A stretch of DNA of 64,000 nt from positions 126,922 through 190,921 of the forward strand of contig NZ_BMRN01000006.1 of assembly GCF_014648655.1 (NCBI RefSeq), read 5' to 3'. Below are positions 17,324-25,624 of this stretch, one piece after another. This DNA is from Streptomyces atratus. Its GTDB lineage: Bacteria; Actinomycetota; Actinomycetes; Streptomycetales; Streptomycetaceae. The notes under the pieces are model-generated. The model was not told the DNA's origin. It worked only from the letters and a program-made list of their open reading frames with translations, and did no database searches. The position numbers were made by a program, and so were the translations under genes. Each line of letters begins with the position of its first letter. Position 1 is the stretch's first letter.

Positions 17324-19483
17324 ATGAACGCGCCGTACGACGGTGACCGCGGTCAAGGTGCGGACGGAGCCGGGTCTTCCGGCGGGCCCCCGATGCCGCC
17401 CGGACCGGGCCAGGTTCCGCCGACGCCCGATCCGTACCTCCAGACCGCGTACGACCACGATCCCTACCGGTCCCAGGATCTGTCCGTCCAGGACCCGGTG
17501 ACCGAGGCGCTGTACGACCGCGCCGCGCACCCGCCGCCACCCCCTGGCACCTACCAGCAGCCCCAGCCGCTCTACCAGCAGCCGCCCGTGGCGCAGTACG
17601 CACCCGATCCGCGTATCTGGGCGCAGACCCCGCCGCCCGAGCCCGACGGCCCGTCGCGATACCTGCCATACGGCGATGACCCGGTGACCACCCAGTTCGT
17701 CGGGGTGGACGATCTCGTCAGCCAGGCGTCCCAGGACCGCGACCAGCCGGACGCCTTCGCGCATCTGTTCCGGGACCAGGAGGGCCCGACAGGTTCCTCT
17801 CCCGTTCCCGCGGAGCCCGAACCGGCCCCGGCTCCCGCACCGCCCAAGTCCGGCGGCCGGGCCTCCGGCCTGCTGAAGTCCAGTGCGGTGATGGCGGCCG
17901 GCACGCTCGTGTCCCGGCTCACCGGATTCGTCCGCAGCCTCGTGATCACCGCCGCGCTCGGTGCGGCACTGCTCGGCGACAGCTTCACCATCGCGTACAC
18001 ACTGCCGACGATGATCTATATCCTCACCGTCGGTGGCGGGCTGAACTCGGTCTTCGTTCCCCAGCTCGTGCGATCCATGAAGGACGACGAGGACGGCGGC
18101 GAGGCCTACGCCAACCGGCTGCTGACTCTCGTGATGGTCGCGCTCGGTGTGATCGTCGCGATCGCGGTATTCGCCGCTCCGTGGCTGATCCACATGATGT
18201 CGCCGACGATCGCCGGGGACGCGGCCGCCAACAGCGTCGCCGTGACGTTCGCCCGGTACTGCCTGCCGACCATCTTCTTCATGGGCGTGCATGTCGTGAT
18301 GGGCCAGATCCTCAACGCCCGCGGCAGGTTCGGCGCGATGATGTGGACCCCGGTCCTCAACAACATCGTCATGATCTTCACGTTCGGCATGTTCATCTGG
18401 GTCTACGGCACCTCCGCCGAATCCCAGATGGGCGTCCAGACGATCCCGCCGGAGGGCGTCCGGCTCCTGGGCATCGGCACGCTGCTCGGTCTGGTCGTCC
18501 AGGCCCTGGCCATGGTCCCGTATCTGCGTGAGGCCGGCTTCCGTTTCCGGCCGCGCTTCGACTGGAAGGGGCACGGGCTCGGCAAGACGATCAAGCTGGC
18601 CAAGTGGACCGTCCTGTTCGTCCTGGCCAACCAGGCAGGCGTACTCGTCGTCACCCAGCTCGCGACCTCGGCGGGCAAACTGTCCGGCAAGGACGGCACC
18701 GGCATCCTCGCGTACTCCAACGCCCAGCTCATCTGGGGCATGCCGCAGGCCATCATCACCGTGTCGGTCATGGCGGCCCTGCTGCCCCGCATCTCTCGAG
18801 CCGCCCACGACAACGACCCGGGCGCCGTCCGCGACGACATCTCTCAGGGACTGCGGAACTCGGCCGTGGCGATCGTGCCGGTAGCCTTCATGTTCCTCGC
18901 CCTCGGCCTGCCGATGTGCACGCTCCTGTACGCCTCCGCAGGCACCGAAGCCGCCCGCTCCATGGGCTTCATCCTCATGGCATTCGGTCTCGGCCTGATC
19001 CCGTACTCCGTGCAGTACGTGGTGCTGCGCGGCTTCTACGCCTACGAGGACACCCGGACGCCCTTCTACAACACGGTCATCGTCGCCGCGGTCAACGCGG
19101 CCGCCTCGGCCCTCTGCTACGTGGTTCTGCCGGCCCAGTGGGCCGTAGTCGGCATGGCTGCCTCGTACGGACTCGCCTACGCCGTCGGCGTGGGCATCGC
19201 CTGGCGACGGCTGCGCAACCGGCTGGGCGGTGATCTGGACGGCGCCCACGTCGTACGCACCTACGCCCGTCTGTGCCTCGCTGCCATCCCGGCAGCGGTG
19301 CTCGGCGGCGGCGTCGGCTTCGCTGTTCTCCTGGGCCTCGGCGAAGGCGCCTTCGGGTCGCTCGTCGCGCTGATCTGTGGTGGGGCCGTTCTGCTGGGCG
19401 TCTTCTTCATCGCCGCCAAGCGGATGCGGATCGAAGAGATCAACGGCATGGTCGGCATGGTCCGCGGGCGGCTCGGGCGCTGA
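17324..19483 (+). CDS. murJ: lipid II flippase MurJ (MviN) with long N-terminal extension
   Basis: 719 residues; a core MurJ is ~520. The first ~185 residues are Pro/Gln/Tyr-rich and likely cytoplasmic. The MOP-superfamily core starts at SSAVMAAGTLVSRLTGFVRS. It contains NRLLTLVMVALGVIV, ILNARGRFGAMMWTPVLNN and LLPRISRAAHDND, typical MurJ elements, with about 14 membrane segments. Flips lipid-linked peptidoglycan precursor outward. In mycobacteria the orthologue carries a fused pseudokinase; here that part is the separate next gene. Confidence 0.93.
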   Translation: MNAPYDGDRGQGADGAGSSGGPPMPPGPGQVPPTPDPYLQTAYDHDPYRSQDLSVQDPVTEALYDRAAHPPPPPGTYQQPQPLYQQPPVAQYAPDPRIWAQTPPPEPDGPSRYLPYGDDPVTTQFVGVDDLVSQASQDRDQPDAFAHLFRDQEGPTGSSPVPAEPEPAPAPAPPKSGGRASGLLKSSAVMAAGTLVSRLTGFVRSLVITAALGAALLGDSFTIAYTLPTMIYILTVGGGLNSVFVPQLVRSMKDDEDGGEAYANRLLTLVMVALGVIVAIAVFAAPWLIHMMSPTIAGDAAANSVAVTFARYCLPTIFFMGVHVVMGQILNARGRFGAMMWTPVLNNIVMIFTFGMFIWVYGTSAESQMGVQTIPPEGVRLLGIGTLLGLVVQALAMVPYLREAGFRFRPRFDWKGHGLGKTIKLAKWTVLFVLANQAGVLVVTQLATSAGKLSGKDGTGILAYSNAQLIWGMPQAIITVSVMAALLPRISRAAHDNDPGAVRDDISQGLRNSAVAIVPVAFMFLALGLPMCTLLYASAGTEAARSMGFILMAFGLGLIPYSVQYVVLRGFYAYEDTRTPFYNTVIVAAVNAAASALCYVVLPAQWAVVGMAASYGLAYAVGVGIAWRRLRNRLGGDLDGAHVVRTYARLCLAAIPAAVLGGGVGFAVLLGLGEGAFGSLVALICGGAVLLGVFFIAAKRMRIEEINGMVGMVRGRLGR

Positions 19484-19610
19484 GAATCACCGGCCGCACA
19501 ACCATCACCGCCCTTTGCGTGTCGTGCATAGCGCCGGAGTGTGGGCACAATTGGCGTGACTGTGCAGAGCTGGCTGGCATCGCGCAACGGATGGGGAGGC
19601 AGGAACGACG

Positions 19611-21326
19611 GTGGCGGAACGTAGCACGGCTGCCGTCGACGTGGCCGACAACAGCGGTGATGAACCGCTGGCCGCCAAGGCGGACGAGGCCACGACCGAC
19701 GGGACGGCAGAAGCTCAGGACACAACGGGCACAAAGCCGCAGAAAACGGACGGTGAGCACATCAACACCGAGGCGACCCTGCCGACCCCGGATCTGCACA
19801 GCGGGCACAAACTCGCCAGACGCTACCGGCTCGAAGAGTGCGTCACCCGTCTGGACGGATTCAGCAGCTGGCGCGCTGTCGACGAGAAGCTGCGCCGCGC
19901 GGTGGGCGTGCATCTGCTCCCCGCCGACCACCCCCGAGCCCGCTCCGTGCTGGCCGCAGCCCGCTCCTCCGCTCTGCTCGGCGACCCGCGCTTCGTGCAG
20001 GTACTCGACGCGGTGGAGGAGGACGACCTCGTCTATGTCGTCCATGAATGGCTCCCCGACGCCACCGAGCTCACTTCTCTACTGGCCGCGGGGCCGATGG
20101 ACGCACACGACGCGTACCAGCTCGTCAGCCAGGTCTCCCAGGCCATGGCAGCCGCACATCGAGAAGGTCTCGCACATCTGAGGCTGACCCCGGGTGCCGT
20201 GCTGCGAAGCTCGACCGGGCAGTACCGGATCCGCGGCCTCGCGGTGAACGCTGCCCTGCGGGGCATCACCAGCGACGGCCCGCAACGCGCGGACACCGAG
20301 GCTATCGGCGCCCTGCTCTACGCCGCCCTGACCCAGCGCTGGCCGTACGAGACCGATGCCTACGGCCTGTCCGGGCTACCCAAGGGAGTGGGGCTGATCG
20401 CCCCCGACCAGGTACGGGCCGGTGTTCACCGCGGTCTTTCCGAGCTCGCCATGCGCGCACTCGCCAATGACGGCGCAACTGCCTCCCGGCAGGAGCAGCC
20501 GTGCACCACCCCGGACGAGCTGGCCAAAGCCGTTGCCGCGATGCCCCGCATCCGCCCTCCGGAGCCCACTTTCACGGCGCCCCCGGAGTACCAGCGCACG
20601 ACCTACCAGCGAGGCACCTACGGACGTCCGCCCGCAGGCCCCGGCGCCACTCCACAGCCCGTGATCGCCGTGCCTCCGGCCCCGCTCCAGAGCCGCACCG
20701 GCAAGGTCCTCAAGTGGGCGGTGTCCGCACTGCTCATTGCCGCCCTGGGCCTCGGCAGCTGGCAGCTCGCGGAGACACTCCTCCACGGAAAAGACTCCGG
20801 GACTGAGGACACCACACAGACCACCCCGGAGAGCGGCGACAACAAACCGCGCCCCGCGGCCAAACCGCTGCGGATCGCCGATGCGACAGAGTTCATGCCC
20901 AGCGGCACCGGAATAAGCGAGAAGGACGTACCCAAGGCGATCGACGGAAACCCCGACTCAGCCTGGGTCACCAAGCGGTACCGGGGCTACGCGAACTTCG
21001 GCAACCTGGCGCCCCGCAGAGACGGCAGCGGCATAGTCATCGATCTGGGTAGCGTTCAGGACGTCGCCGGCATCAAGATCGAGATGTACCGCAGCGGACA
21101 GAAGGCCGAGGTACTCGCGGCCGAAGCGAGCGCCTCCGCCCCGTCGTCTCTCTCGGACTTCTCTCAGCGCCTCACGAAGCTGGAAACCGTGGGGAGCGAT
21201 CTGAAGAAGACCTTGGACAAGCCCGTGCGGACCCGCTACGTCCTGGTCCACCTCACCGAACTGCCGTCGGACGGAACAGCCGATGGCTACCGGGGCGGGA
21301 TCTCGGAGATCTCGGTACTCGGCTGA
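19611..21326 (+). CDS. membrane pseudokinase with C-terminal discoidin-like domain (MurJ partner)
   Basis: 571 residues from GTG 19611 (GGGGAGG upstream). The kinase-like domain (~70-330) has lost every catalytic residue. The VAIK lysine position reads VGVHLL, the HRDxKPxN loop reads HLRLTPGAV, and the DFG position reads IRGLAV. A Pro-rich linker and one membrane helix (~360-385) follow. An extracellular domain with KAIDGNPDSAW and IVIDLGSVQDVAGIKI resembles F5/8 type C (discoidin) folds. It corresponds to the C-terminal part of mycobacterial MviN, whose pseudokinase binds FhaA. Likely a regulator of lipid II export. Confidence 0.85.
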   Translation: MAERSTAAVDVADNSGDEPLAAKADEATTDGTAEAQDTTGTKPQKTDGEHINTEATLPTPDLHSGHKLARRYRLEECVTRLDGFSSWRAVDEKLRRAVGVHLLPADHPRARSVLAAARSSALLGDPRFVQVLDAVEEDDLVYVVHEWLPDATELTSLLAAGPMDAHDAYQLVSQVSQAMAAAHREGLAHLRLTPGAVLRSSTGQYRIRGLAVNAALRGITSDGPQRADTEAIGALLYAALTQRWPYETDAYGLSGLPKGVGLIAPDQVRAGVHRGLSELAMRALANDGATASRQEQPCTTPDELAKAVAAMPRIRPPEPTFTAPPEYQRTTYQRGTYGRPPAGPGATPQPVIAVPPAPLQSRTGKVLKWAVSALLIAALGLGSWQLAETLLHGKDSGTEDTTQTTPESGDNKPRPAAKPLRIADATEFMPSGTGISEKDVPKAIDGNPDSAWVTKRYRGYANFGNLAPRRDGSGIVIDLGSVQDVAGIKIEMYRSGQKAEVLAAEASASAPSSLSDFSQRLTKLETVGSDLKKTLDKPVRTRYVLVHLTELPSDGTADGYRGGISEISVLG

Positions 21327-21332
21327 CGGAAC

Positions 21333-21366
21333 AGGCCGGTGGGAGAAACTCCCACCGGCCTTTCTC
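21333..21366 (+). terminator. terminator after the pseudokinase gene
   Basis: AGGCCGGTGGGAG (21333-21345) pairs with 21349-21361, loop AAA, followed by a short T run. Confidence 0.85.
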
Positions 21367-21496
21367 GCAATCGGACCGGCCGACGTAGACGATCACAACC
21401 CCACGGCGGGCTGTGCAGCTTCCGCCCCCTGCCCCTGCTCACTCGAATCGTGATAGACAGACGCACCTTGACGCAGAGAAAGGGAGGGAGGGGGAG

Positions 21497-22201
21497 GTGG
21501 CCGCCGAGCCGTCAGAACCACTCAGCGACTCAGACCTCCTCGCTCGCCATGTGGCCGGTGAACCCGAAGCCTTCGGCGAGCTCGTACGGCGCCACCGCGA
21601 CCGGCTGTGGGCTGTGGCGCTCCGGACTCTGGGCGACCGCGAAGAAGCCGCCGACGCCGTCCAGGACGCCCTGGTCTCCGCTTTCCGGGCCGCCCACACC
21701 TTCCGCGGCCAGTCCGCCGTCACCACTTGGCTGCACCGCATCACCGTCAATGCCTGCCTCGACCGGGTCCGCAAGGCGGCCACCCGCAAGACCGCGCCGA
21801 TCGATGACGCCGAACGGTTCGAGCAACTCCTTGAGCCGCACGAGTCGGCAGAGGCACCGGCAGAGCGCCAGGACCTGCACCGCGAGCTCTTGGCCGCACT
21901 CGCCACTCTCCCCGCCGAGCAGCGTGCCGCACTTGTCCTTGTGGATATGCAGGGCTACCCCGTGGCCGAGGCGGCACGCATCCTCGATGTACCGACAGGC
22001 ACCGTGAAGAGCCGCTGTGCACGGGGCAGAGCCCGGCTCGCTCCGCTACTCACTCACCTCCGCAGTGAGGGCGCAGAAGCCGATGAACCCACCGCGGGAA
22101 GGAACCGGACGCCACGCGCATCCGTCCCACCCGCATCGGGGCCGAAGGACGCAGGGACAAACAATCCTGCTGCAGTGAAGGGCGGAGGTGGCCGCACATG
22201 A
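21497..22201 (+). CDS. sigM: ECF RNA polymerase sigma factor SigM
   Basis: 234 residues from GTG 21497, chosen for the strong GGGGGAGG directly upstream. Region 2 (EAFGELVRRHRDRLWAVALRTLGDREEAADAVQDALVSAF...SAVTTWLHRITVNACLD) and region 4 (LATLPAEQRAALVLVDMQGYPVAEAARILDVPTGTVKSRCARGRARL) are intact. A ~50-residue Ser/Pro/Gly-rich tail follows. Stop overlaps the start of the anti-sigma gene (ATGA), so the two are translationally coupled. The order sigM-anti-sigma-trxB-trxA is shared with mycobacteria. Confidence 0.93.
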   Translation: MAAEPSEPLSDSDLLARHVAGEPEAFGELVRRHRDRLWAVALRTLGDREEAADAVQDALVSAFRAAHTFRGQSAVTTWLHRITVNACLDRVRKAATRKTAPIDDAERFEQLLEPHESAEAPAERQDLHRELLAALATLPAEQRAALVLVDMQGYPVAEAARILDVPTGTVKSRCARGRARLAPLLTHLRSEGAEADEPTAGRNRTPRASVPPASGPKDAGTNNPAAVKGGGGRT

Positions 22202-23151
22202 CATCAACGTCCGACACGACCCAGCACCCGGATGTCTCGGAGATCTCTGATCTCACGGAAGGACTGCTCCCGCCATCACATGCGGCAGACGTACAAGGCC
22301 ATGTGAATGGCTGCGAACTCTGCGGTGATGTCCTTACCTCCCTCATGGAGATCCGCGAGCTTCTCGGCACTGTGCCTGCACCGCAGCACATGCCCGACGA
22401 TGTCGCAGGACGCATCGACGCCGCGCTCGCCGCCGAAGCTCTCAGCGCCACGGCACCCGATGGCACGGTGCATGTTTCACGTGAAACAAAGCTCTCTGTG
22501 GCACAGACGCCGGACGCAGAACCCGGTCTCCCAGACCGCCCCGCAGGGCATCCCAGGGCAACCACGGGCCCCGGCCGCCGAACGGTCCGGCGCCGACGCC
22601 GCACAGCTGTACTGGGCGCCGCTCTCGGCGCAGCCGTGGTCGGTGTGAGCGTCTTCATCATGCAGAACGTCCAGCCGTCCCAGGAGGACTCCGCCGCCCT
22701 CAAGGCGGCGGACCGCGGCTCCAGCTCAGCGGCAAGCGGCACCGCAGCCTTCTCGGAGTCCACCCTCGAAGGCCGGGTGCAAACGCTCCTTCTGAGTGCC
22801 GGCACGAAGCCGTCGGGTTCAGACGGTGTCGGCGCTGAGAAGCAGGCGCCATCCGTCGAGGCGCAATCGACGCCCAAGAGCGGCTCTCCCGCGTCCGAGT
22901 CATCTCAAGCACCCTTGCGCGCACCCGTCGTGTCAGTCCCGAGTTGCGTGGAGCTGGGCATCGGGCGGAAAACTGCGGCCCTCGCCGTGGAAGAAGGCAC
23001 CTACGAAGGCTCGGATGCCTTCCTCGTCGTCCTGCCCCACCCCTCCGACGCGACCCGCGTCCAGGCATATGTCGTCGACGCGGCCTGCGTCCGGGAAAAG
23101 CCCGCTGCCAAGGGGAAGCTACTGCTGACTCACGCCTACGCGCGCCCCTGA
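22198..23151 (+). CDS. anti-sigma factor for SigM (membrane zinc-finger type)
   Basis: 317 residues. The cytoplasmic N-terminus has HVNGCELCGDVL, an HxxxCxxC zinc-associated anti-sigma signature. One membrane helix follows (TAVLGAALGAAVVGVSVFIM, ~140-160), then a Ser/Ala-rich extracytoplasmic region. The C-terminal part has two cysteines (VPSCVELG and DAACVREK) that could form a disulfide. Overlaps sigM by 4 nt. parS site 4 lies within codons reading VSRE. Likely releases SigM on envelope or thiol stress. Confidence 0.88.
   Translation: MTSTSDTTQHPDVSEISDLTEGLLPPSHAADVQGHVNGCELCGDVLTSLMEIRELLGTVPAPQHMPDDVAGRIDAALAAEALSATAPDGTVHVSRETKLSVAQTPDAEPGLPDRPAGHPRATTGPGRRTVRRRRRTAVLGAALGAAVVGVSVFIMQNVQPSQEDSAALKAADRGSSSAASGTAAFSESTLEGRVQTLLLSAGTKPSGSDGVGAEKQAPSVEAQSTPKSGSPASESSQAPLRAPVVSVPSCVELGIGRKTAALAVEEGTYEGSDAFLVVLPHPSDATRVQAYVVDAACVREKPAAKGKLLLTHAYARP
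22474..22487. other. parS site 4 (inside the anti-sigma gene)
   Basis: Exact GTTTCACGTGAAAC within coding sequence, translated through in the linker before the membrane helix. Confidence 0.9.
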
Positions 23152-23181
23152 GAATCGCGCCCGCCGCCGCCCCGGCACGTC

Positions 23182-23208
23182 GGGAATGCATCCCCCGTAG
23201 GATCCGTT
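23182..23208 (+). promoter_or_regulatory. SigR-type promoter of trxBA
   Basis: GGGAAT at 23182-23187 and GTT at 23206-23208 are separated by exactly 18 nt. This matches the GGAAT-N18-GTT promoter recognised by the thiol-oxidative-stress sigma factor SigR, known to drive trxBA in Streptomyces. The start codon of trxB is ~75 nt downstream. Confidence 0.75.
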
Positions 23209-23284
23209 GGGTGGGGTGAGAGTCGTTGAACCGACCCCAGTAGGCGTGGACAGTAGGCAGTCTGCAGAGACGAGGAAGAAACCC

Positions 23285-24247
23285 GTGAGCGACGTCCGTA
23301 ATGTGATCATCATCGGCTCCGGCCCTGCGGGCTACACGGCCGCTCTTTACACCGCACGCGCCTCACTGAAGCCGCTGGTGTTCGAAGGCGCCGTCACCGC
23401 GGGCGGCGCGCTGATGAACACCACCGACGTGGAGAACTTCCCGGGCTTCCAGGACGGGATCATGGGCCCCGAGCTCATGGACAACATGCGCGCCCAGGCC
23501 GAACGCTTCGGCGCCGAGCTCGTCCCCGACGATGTCGTCTCCGTTGACCTCACCGGAGACATCAAGACAGTCACCGACACGGCCGGCACGGTGCACCGCG
23601 CCAAGGCCGTCATCGTGACGACCGGCTCCCAGCACCGCAAGCTCGGTCTGCCCAACGAGGACGCCCTCTCCGGGCGTGGCGTCTCCTGGTGCGCCACCTG
23701 TGACGGCTTCTTCTTCAAGGACCAGGACATCGCCGTGATCGGCGGCGGCGACACCGCGATGGAGGAGGCAACCTTCCTCTCCCGCTTCGCGAGGTCGGTC
23801 ACCATCGTCCACCGCCGCGACTCGCTGCGAGCTTCCAAGGCCATGCAGGACCGCGCCTTCGCCGACCCGAAGATCAAGTTCGCCTGGGACAGCGAGGTTG
23901 CCGGAGTGCACGGGGAGCAGAAGCTGTCCGGCCTGACCCTTCGGAACACCAAGACCGGCGAGACGTCCGAGCTCGCGGTTACCGGCCTGTTCATCGCGGT
24001 GGGCCACGACCCGCGCACAGAGCTCTTCAAGGGCCAGCTCGACCTCGACGAGGAGGGCTACCTCAAGGTCGAAGCTCCCTCGACGCGCACCAACCTCACC
24101 GGTGTCTTCGGCGCCGGTGACGTCGTCGACCACACCTACCGGCAGGCCATCACTGCTGCCGGCACGGGTTGCTCGGCCGCTCTCGACGCAGAGCGCTTCC
24201 TCGCTGCGCTCGCTGACGACGAGAAGGCCGCTGCGGCCACCGTCTGA
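23285..24247 (+). CDS. trxB: thioredoxin-disulfide reductase
   Basis: 320 residues from GTG 23285, the usual length. FAD-binding [19 protein letters not shown], redox pair CATC in [18 protein letters not shown] site [13 protein letters not shown] and the C-terminal [23 protein letters not shown]. Uses NADPH to reduce thioredoxin, encoded 42 nt downstream. A SigR-type promoter lies upstream, and the SigM operon precedes it. Confidence 0.97.
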   Translation: MSDVRNVIIIGSGPAGYTAALYTARASLKPLVFEGAVTAGGALMNTTDVENFPGFQDGIMGPELMDNMRAQAERFGAELVPDDVVSVDLTGDIKTVTDTAGTVHRAKAVIVTTGSQHRKLGLPNEDALSGRGVSWCATCDGFFFKDQDIAVIGGGDTAMEEATFLSRFARSVTIVHRRDSLRASKAMQDRAFADPKIKFAWDSEVAGVHGEQKLSGLTLRNTKTGETSELAVTGLFIAVGHDPRTELFKGQLDLDEEGYLKVEAPSTRTNLTGVFGAGDVVDHTYRQAITAAGTGCSAALDAERFLAALADDEKAAAATV

Positions 24248-24289
24248 TCCACGCCTCACCCCACACCCCAAGTAGTTAAGGAGGTCGCC

Positions 24290-24622
24290 GTGGCCGGCGC
24301 CCTGAAGAACGTGACCGACGACTCCTTCGACGAGGTCGTCCTGAAGAGCGACAAGCCCGTGCTGGTGGACTTCTGGGCCGCGTGGTGCGGTCCGTGCCGC
24401 CAGATCGCGCCGTCTTTGGAGGCCATCGCTGCGGAGCACGGCGACCAGATCGAGATCGTCAAGCTCAATATCGACGAGAACCCGGACACGGCCGCCAAGT
24501 ACGGCGTCATGTCCATCCCGACCCTGAACGTCTACCAGGGCGGCGAGGTCGCCAAGACCATCGTCGGCGCCAAGCCGAAGGCTGCCATCCTTCGCGACCT
24601 CGAAGGCTTCATCGGCGAGTAG
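24290..24622 (+). CDS. trxA: thioredoxin
   Basis: 110 residues from GTG 24290 with AAGGAGG at 24278-24284. Active site WCGPC in DFWAAWCGPCRQIAP and cis-Pro loop MSIPTLNVY. Reduced by TrxB; reduces protein disulfides. Its terminator stem contains parS site 5. Confidence 0.97.
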   Translation: MAGALKNVTDDSFDEVVLKSDKPVLVDFWAAWCGPCRQIAPSLEAIAAEHGDQIEIVKLNIDENPDTAAKYGVMSIPTLNVYQGGEVAKTIVGAKPKAAILRDLEGFIGE

Positions 24623-24636
24623 GACCGTGGTCCGCT

Positions 24637-24650
24637 GTTTCACGTGAAAC
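24637..24650. other. parS site 5
   Basis: Exact GTTTCACGTGAAAC. Its right part forms the base of the trxA terminator stem. Confidence 0.95.
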
Positions 24651-24689
24651 GGGTCCATCCCCCCGGGGGGGGATGGACCCGTTTCACGT
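24642..24689. terminator. trxA / GNAT bidirectional terminator with parS in the stem
   Basis: A 23-bp stem: 24642-24664 pairs with 24667-24689 (ACGTGAAACGGGTCCATCC on the left arm). The right arm therefore contains a half parS (GTTTCACGT) at 24681-24689. Lies between convergent trxA and the acetyltransferase gene. Confidence 0.8.
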
Positions 24690-24706
24690 TGTCATGGACT
24701 CTCGGA

Positions 24707-25324
24707 TCAAAGAGGCCGCAGCGCCGGCTCCTTCTGGACGGCACCCAGCAACCGGTCCAGCGCCAGCTCGACGTCCTCCTTCCAGGAGAGCGTCGTACGC
24801 AGTTCCAGTCTCAGCCGCGGATGAACGGGATGCGGCCGTACAGTCTTGAAGCCGACCGCGAGGAGATGATCCGCGGGAAGCACGCAGGCAGGCTCCTTCC
24901 ATCGGGCGTCGCCGAAAGCCTCGATCGCCCTGAATCCCCGACGCAGCAAGTCCTTGGCGACGGTCTGCACCATGACTCGGCCCAGCCCCTGCCCCTGGTA
25001 CCCCGGCACGATCCAGCCAGTCATCAACTGCACGGCATCGGGGGAGACGGGGCTCGTCGGAAAAGCCGTCGAGCGCGGCACGTAGGCAGGCGGTGCATAG
25101 AGAACGAAGCCCGCCGGCGCATCGTCGACATAGACAACGCGGCCGCACGATCCCCACTCCAGCAGAACGGCCGAGATCCATGCCTCTTTCTCCAGCTCGG
25201 GCGTTCCCGCCTTTACTGCAGCTTCCCCACTGACCGGATCAAGCTCCCAGAAGACACACGAGCGGCAACGCCTGGGGAGATCGGAAAGGTTGTCCAGTGT
25301 GAGCGGTACGAGCCGACGCCCCAT
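24707..25324 (-). CDS. GNAT-family N-acetyltransferase
   Basis: 205 residues. The acetyl-CoA pyrophosphate loop YQGQGLGRVMVQTVAKDLL follows the beta-bulge region DAVQLMTGWIVP. An N-terminal segment has two cysteines (RRCRSCVFWELDP) that could bind metal. Substrate unknown. In Streptomyces this gene lies between trxA and parB. A small ORF overlaps its 5' end on the same strand. Confidence 0.85.
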   Translation of the reverse strand: MGRRLVPLTLDNLSDLPRRCRSCVFWELDPVSGEAAVKAGTPELEKEAWISAVLLEWGSCGRVVYVDDAPAGFVLYAPPAYVPRSTAFPTSPVSPDAVQLMTGWIVPGYQGQGLGRVMVQTVAKDLLRRGFRAIEAFGDARWKEPACVLPADHLLAVGFKTVRPHPVHPRLRLELRTTLSWKEDVELALDRLLGAVQKEPALRPL

Positions 25325-25470
25325 GAAGGCTGTTCCTCACTTCCTTCGCCCGCCGCATCGCGTACGGCAGTCAGTGCACTCCGTTCAAGGAGCAGGCTGC
25401 CGACGAACCCTCCGACAGCCCCCAGGCCCAGCCCCACTGTCACCAGTCGGCTGCGGCTCACTGATCGCAT
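25213..25470 (-). CDS. possible small exported or membrane peptide overlapping the GNAT gene
   Basis: 85 residues starting MRSVSRSRLVTVGLGLGAVGGFVGS, which looks like a signal or membrane anchor. The ATG at 25470 is preceded by a strong GGAGGGAGGG. The last third overlaps the acetyltransferase start by 112 nt in another frame, which is unusual. The anchor and ribosome site argue for translation; the downstream residues show no family I recognise. It could instead be a chance frame. Confidence 0.4.
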   Translation of the reverse strand: MRSVSRSRLVTVGLGLGAVGGFVGSLLLERSALTAVRDAAGEGSEEQPSWGVGSYRSHWTTFPISPGVAARVSSGSLIRSVGKLQ

Positions 25471-25624
25471 GGCCCTCCCTCCGCCGAGGTGGCTCAAGCC
25501 GGATGTGCCATACCAGAACGCATCGTATCCACCCAGCGGCGAAGCCGACACCGAGAGAAAGCAAAGGGCGGGCCGTATTCCGGTATCCCCGGAACACAGC
25601 CCGCCCCAGTCCATCGGGGAGAGG

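Noticed and set aside
24681..24694. Possible eighth parS (GTTTCACGTTGTCA)
   Set aside because: Only the left 9 bases match; it is explained as the complementary arm of the trxA terminator.
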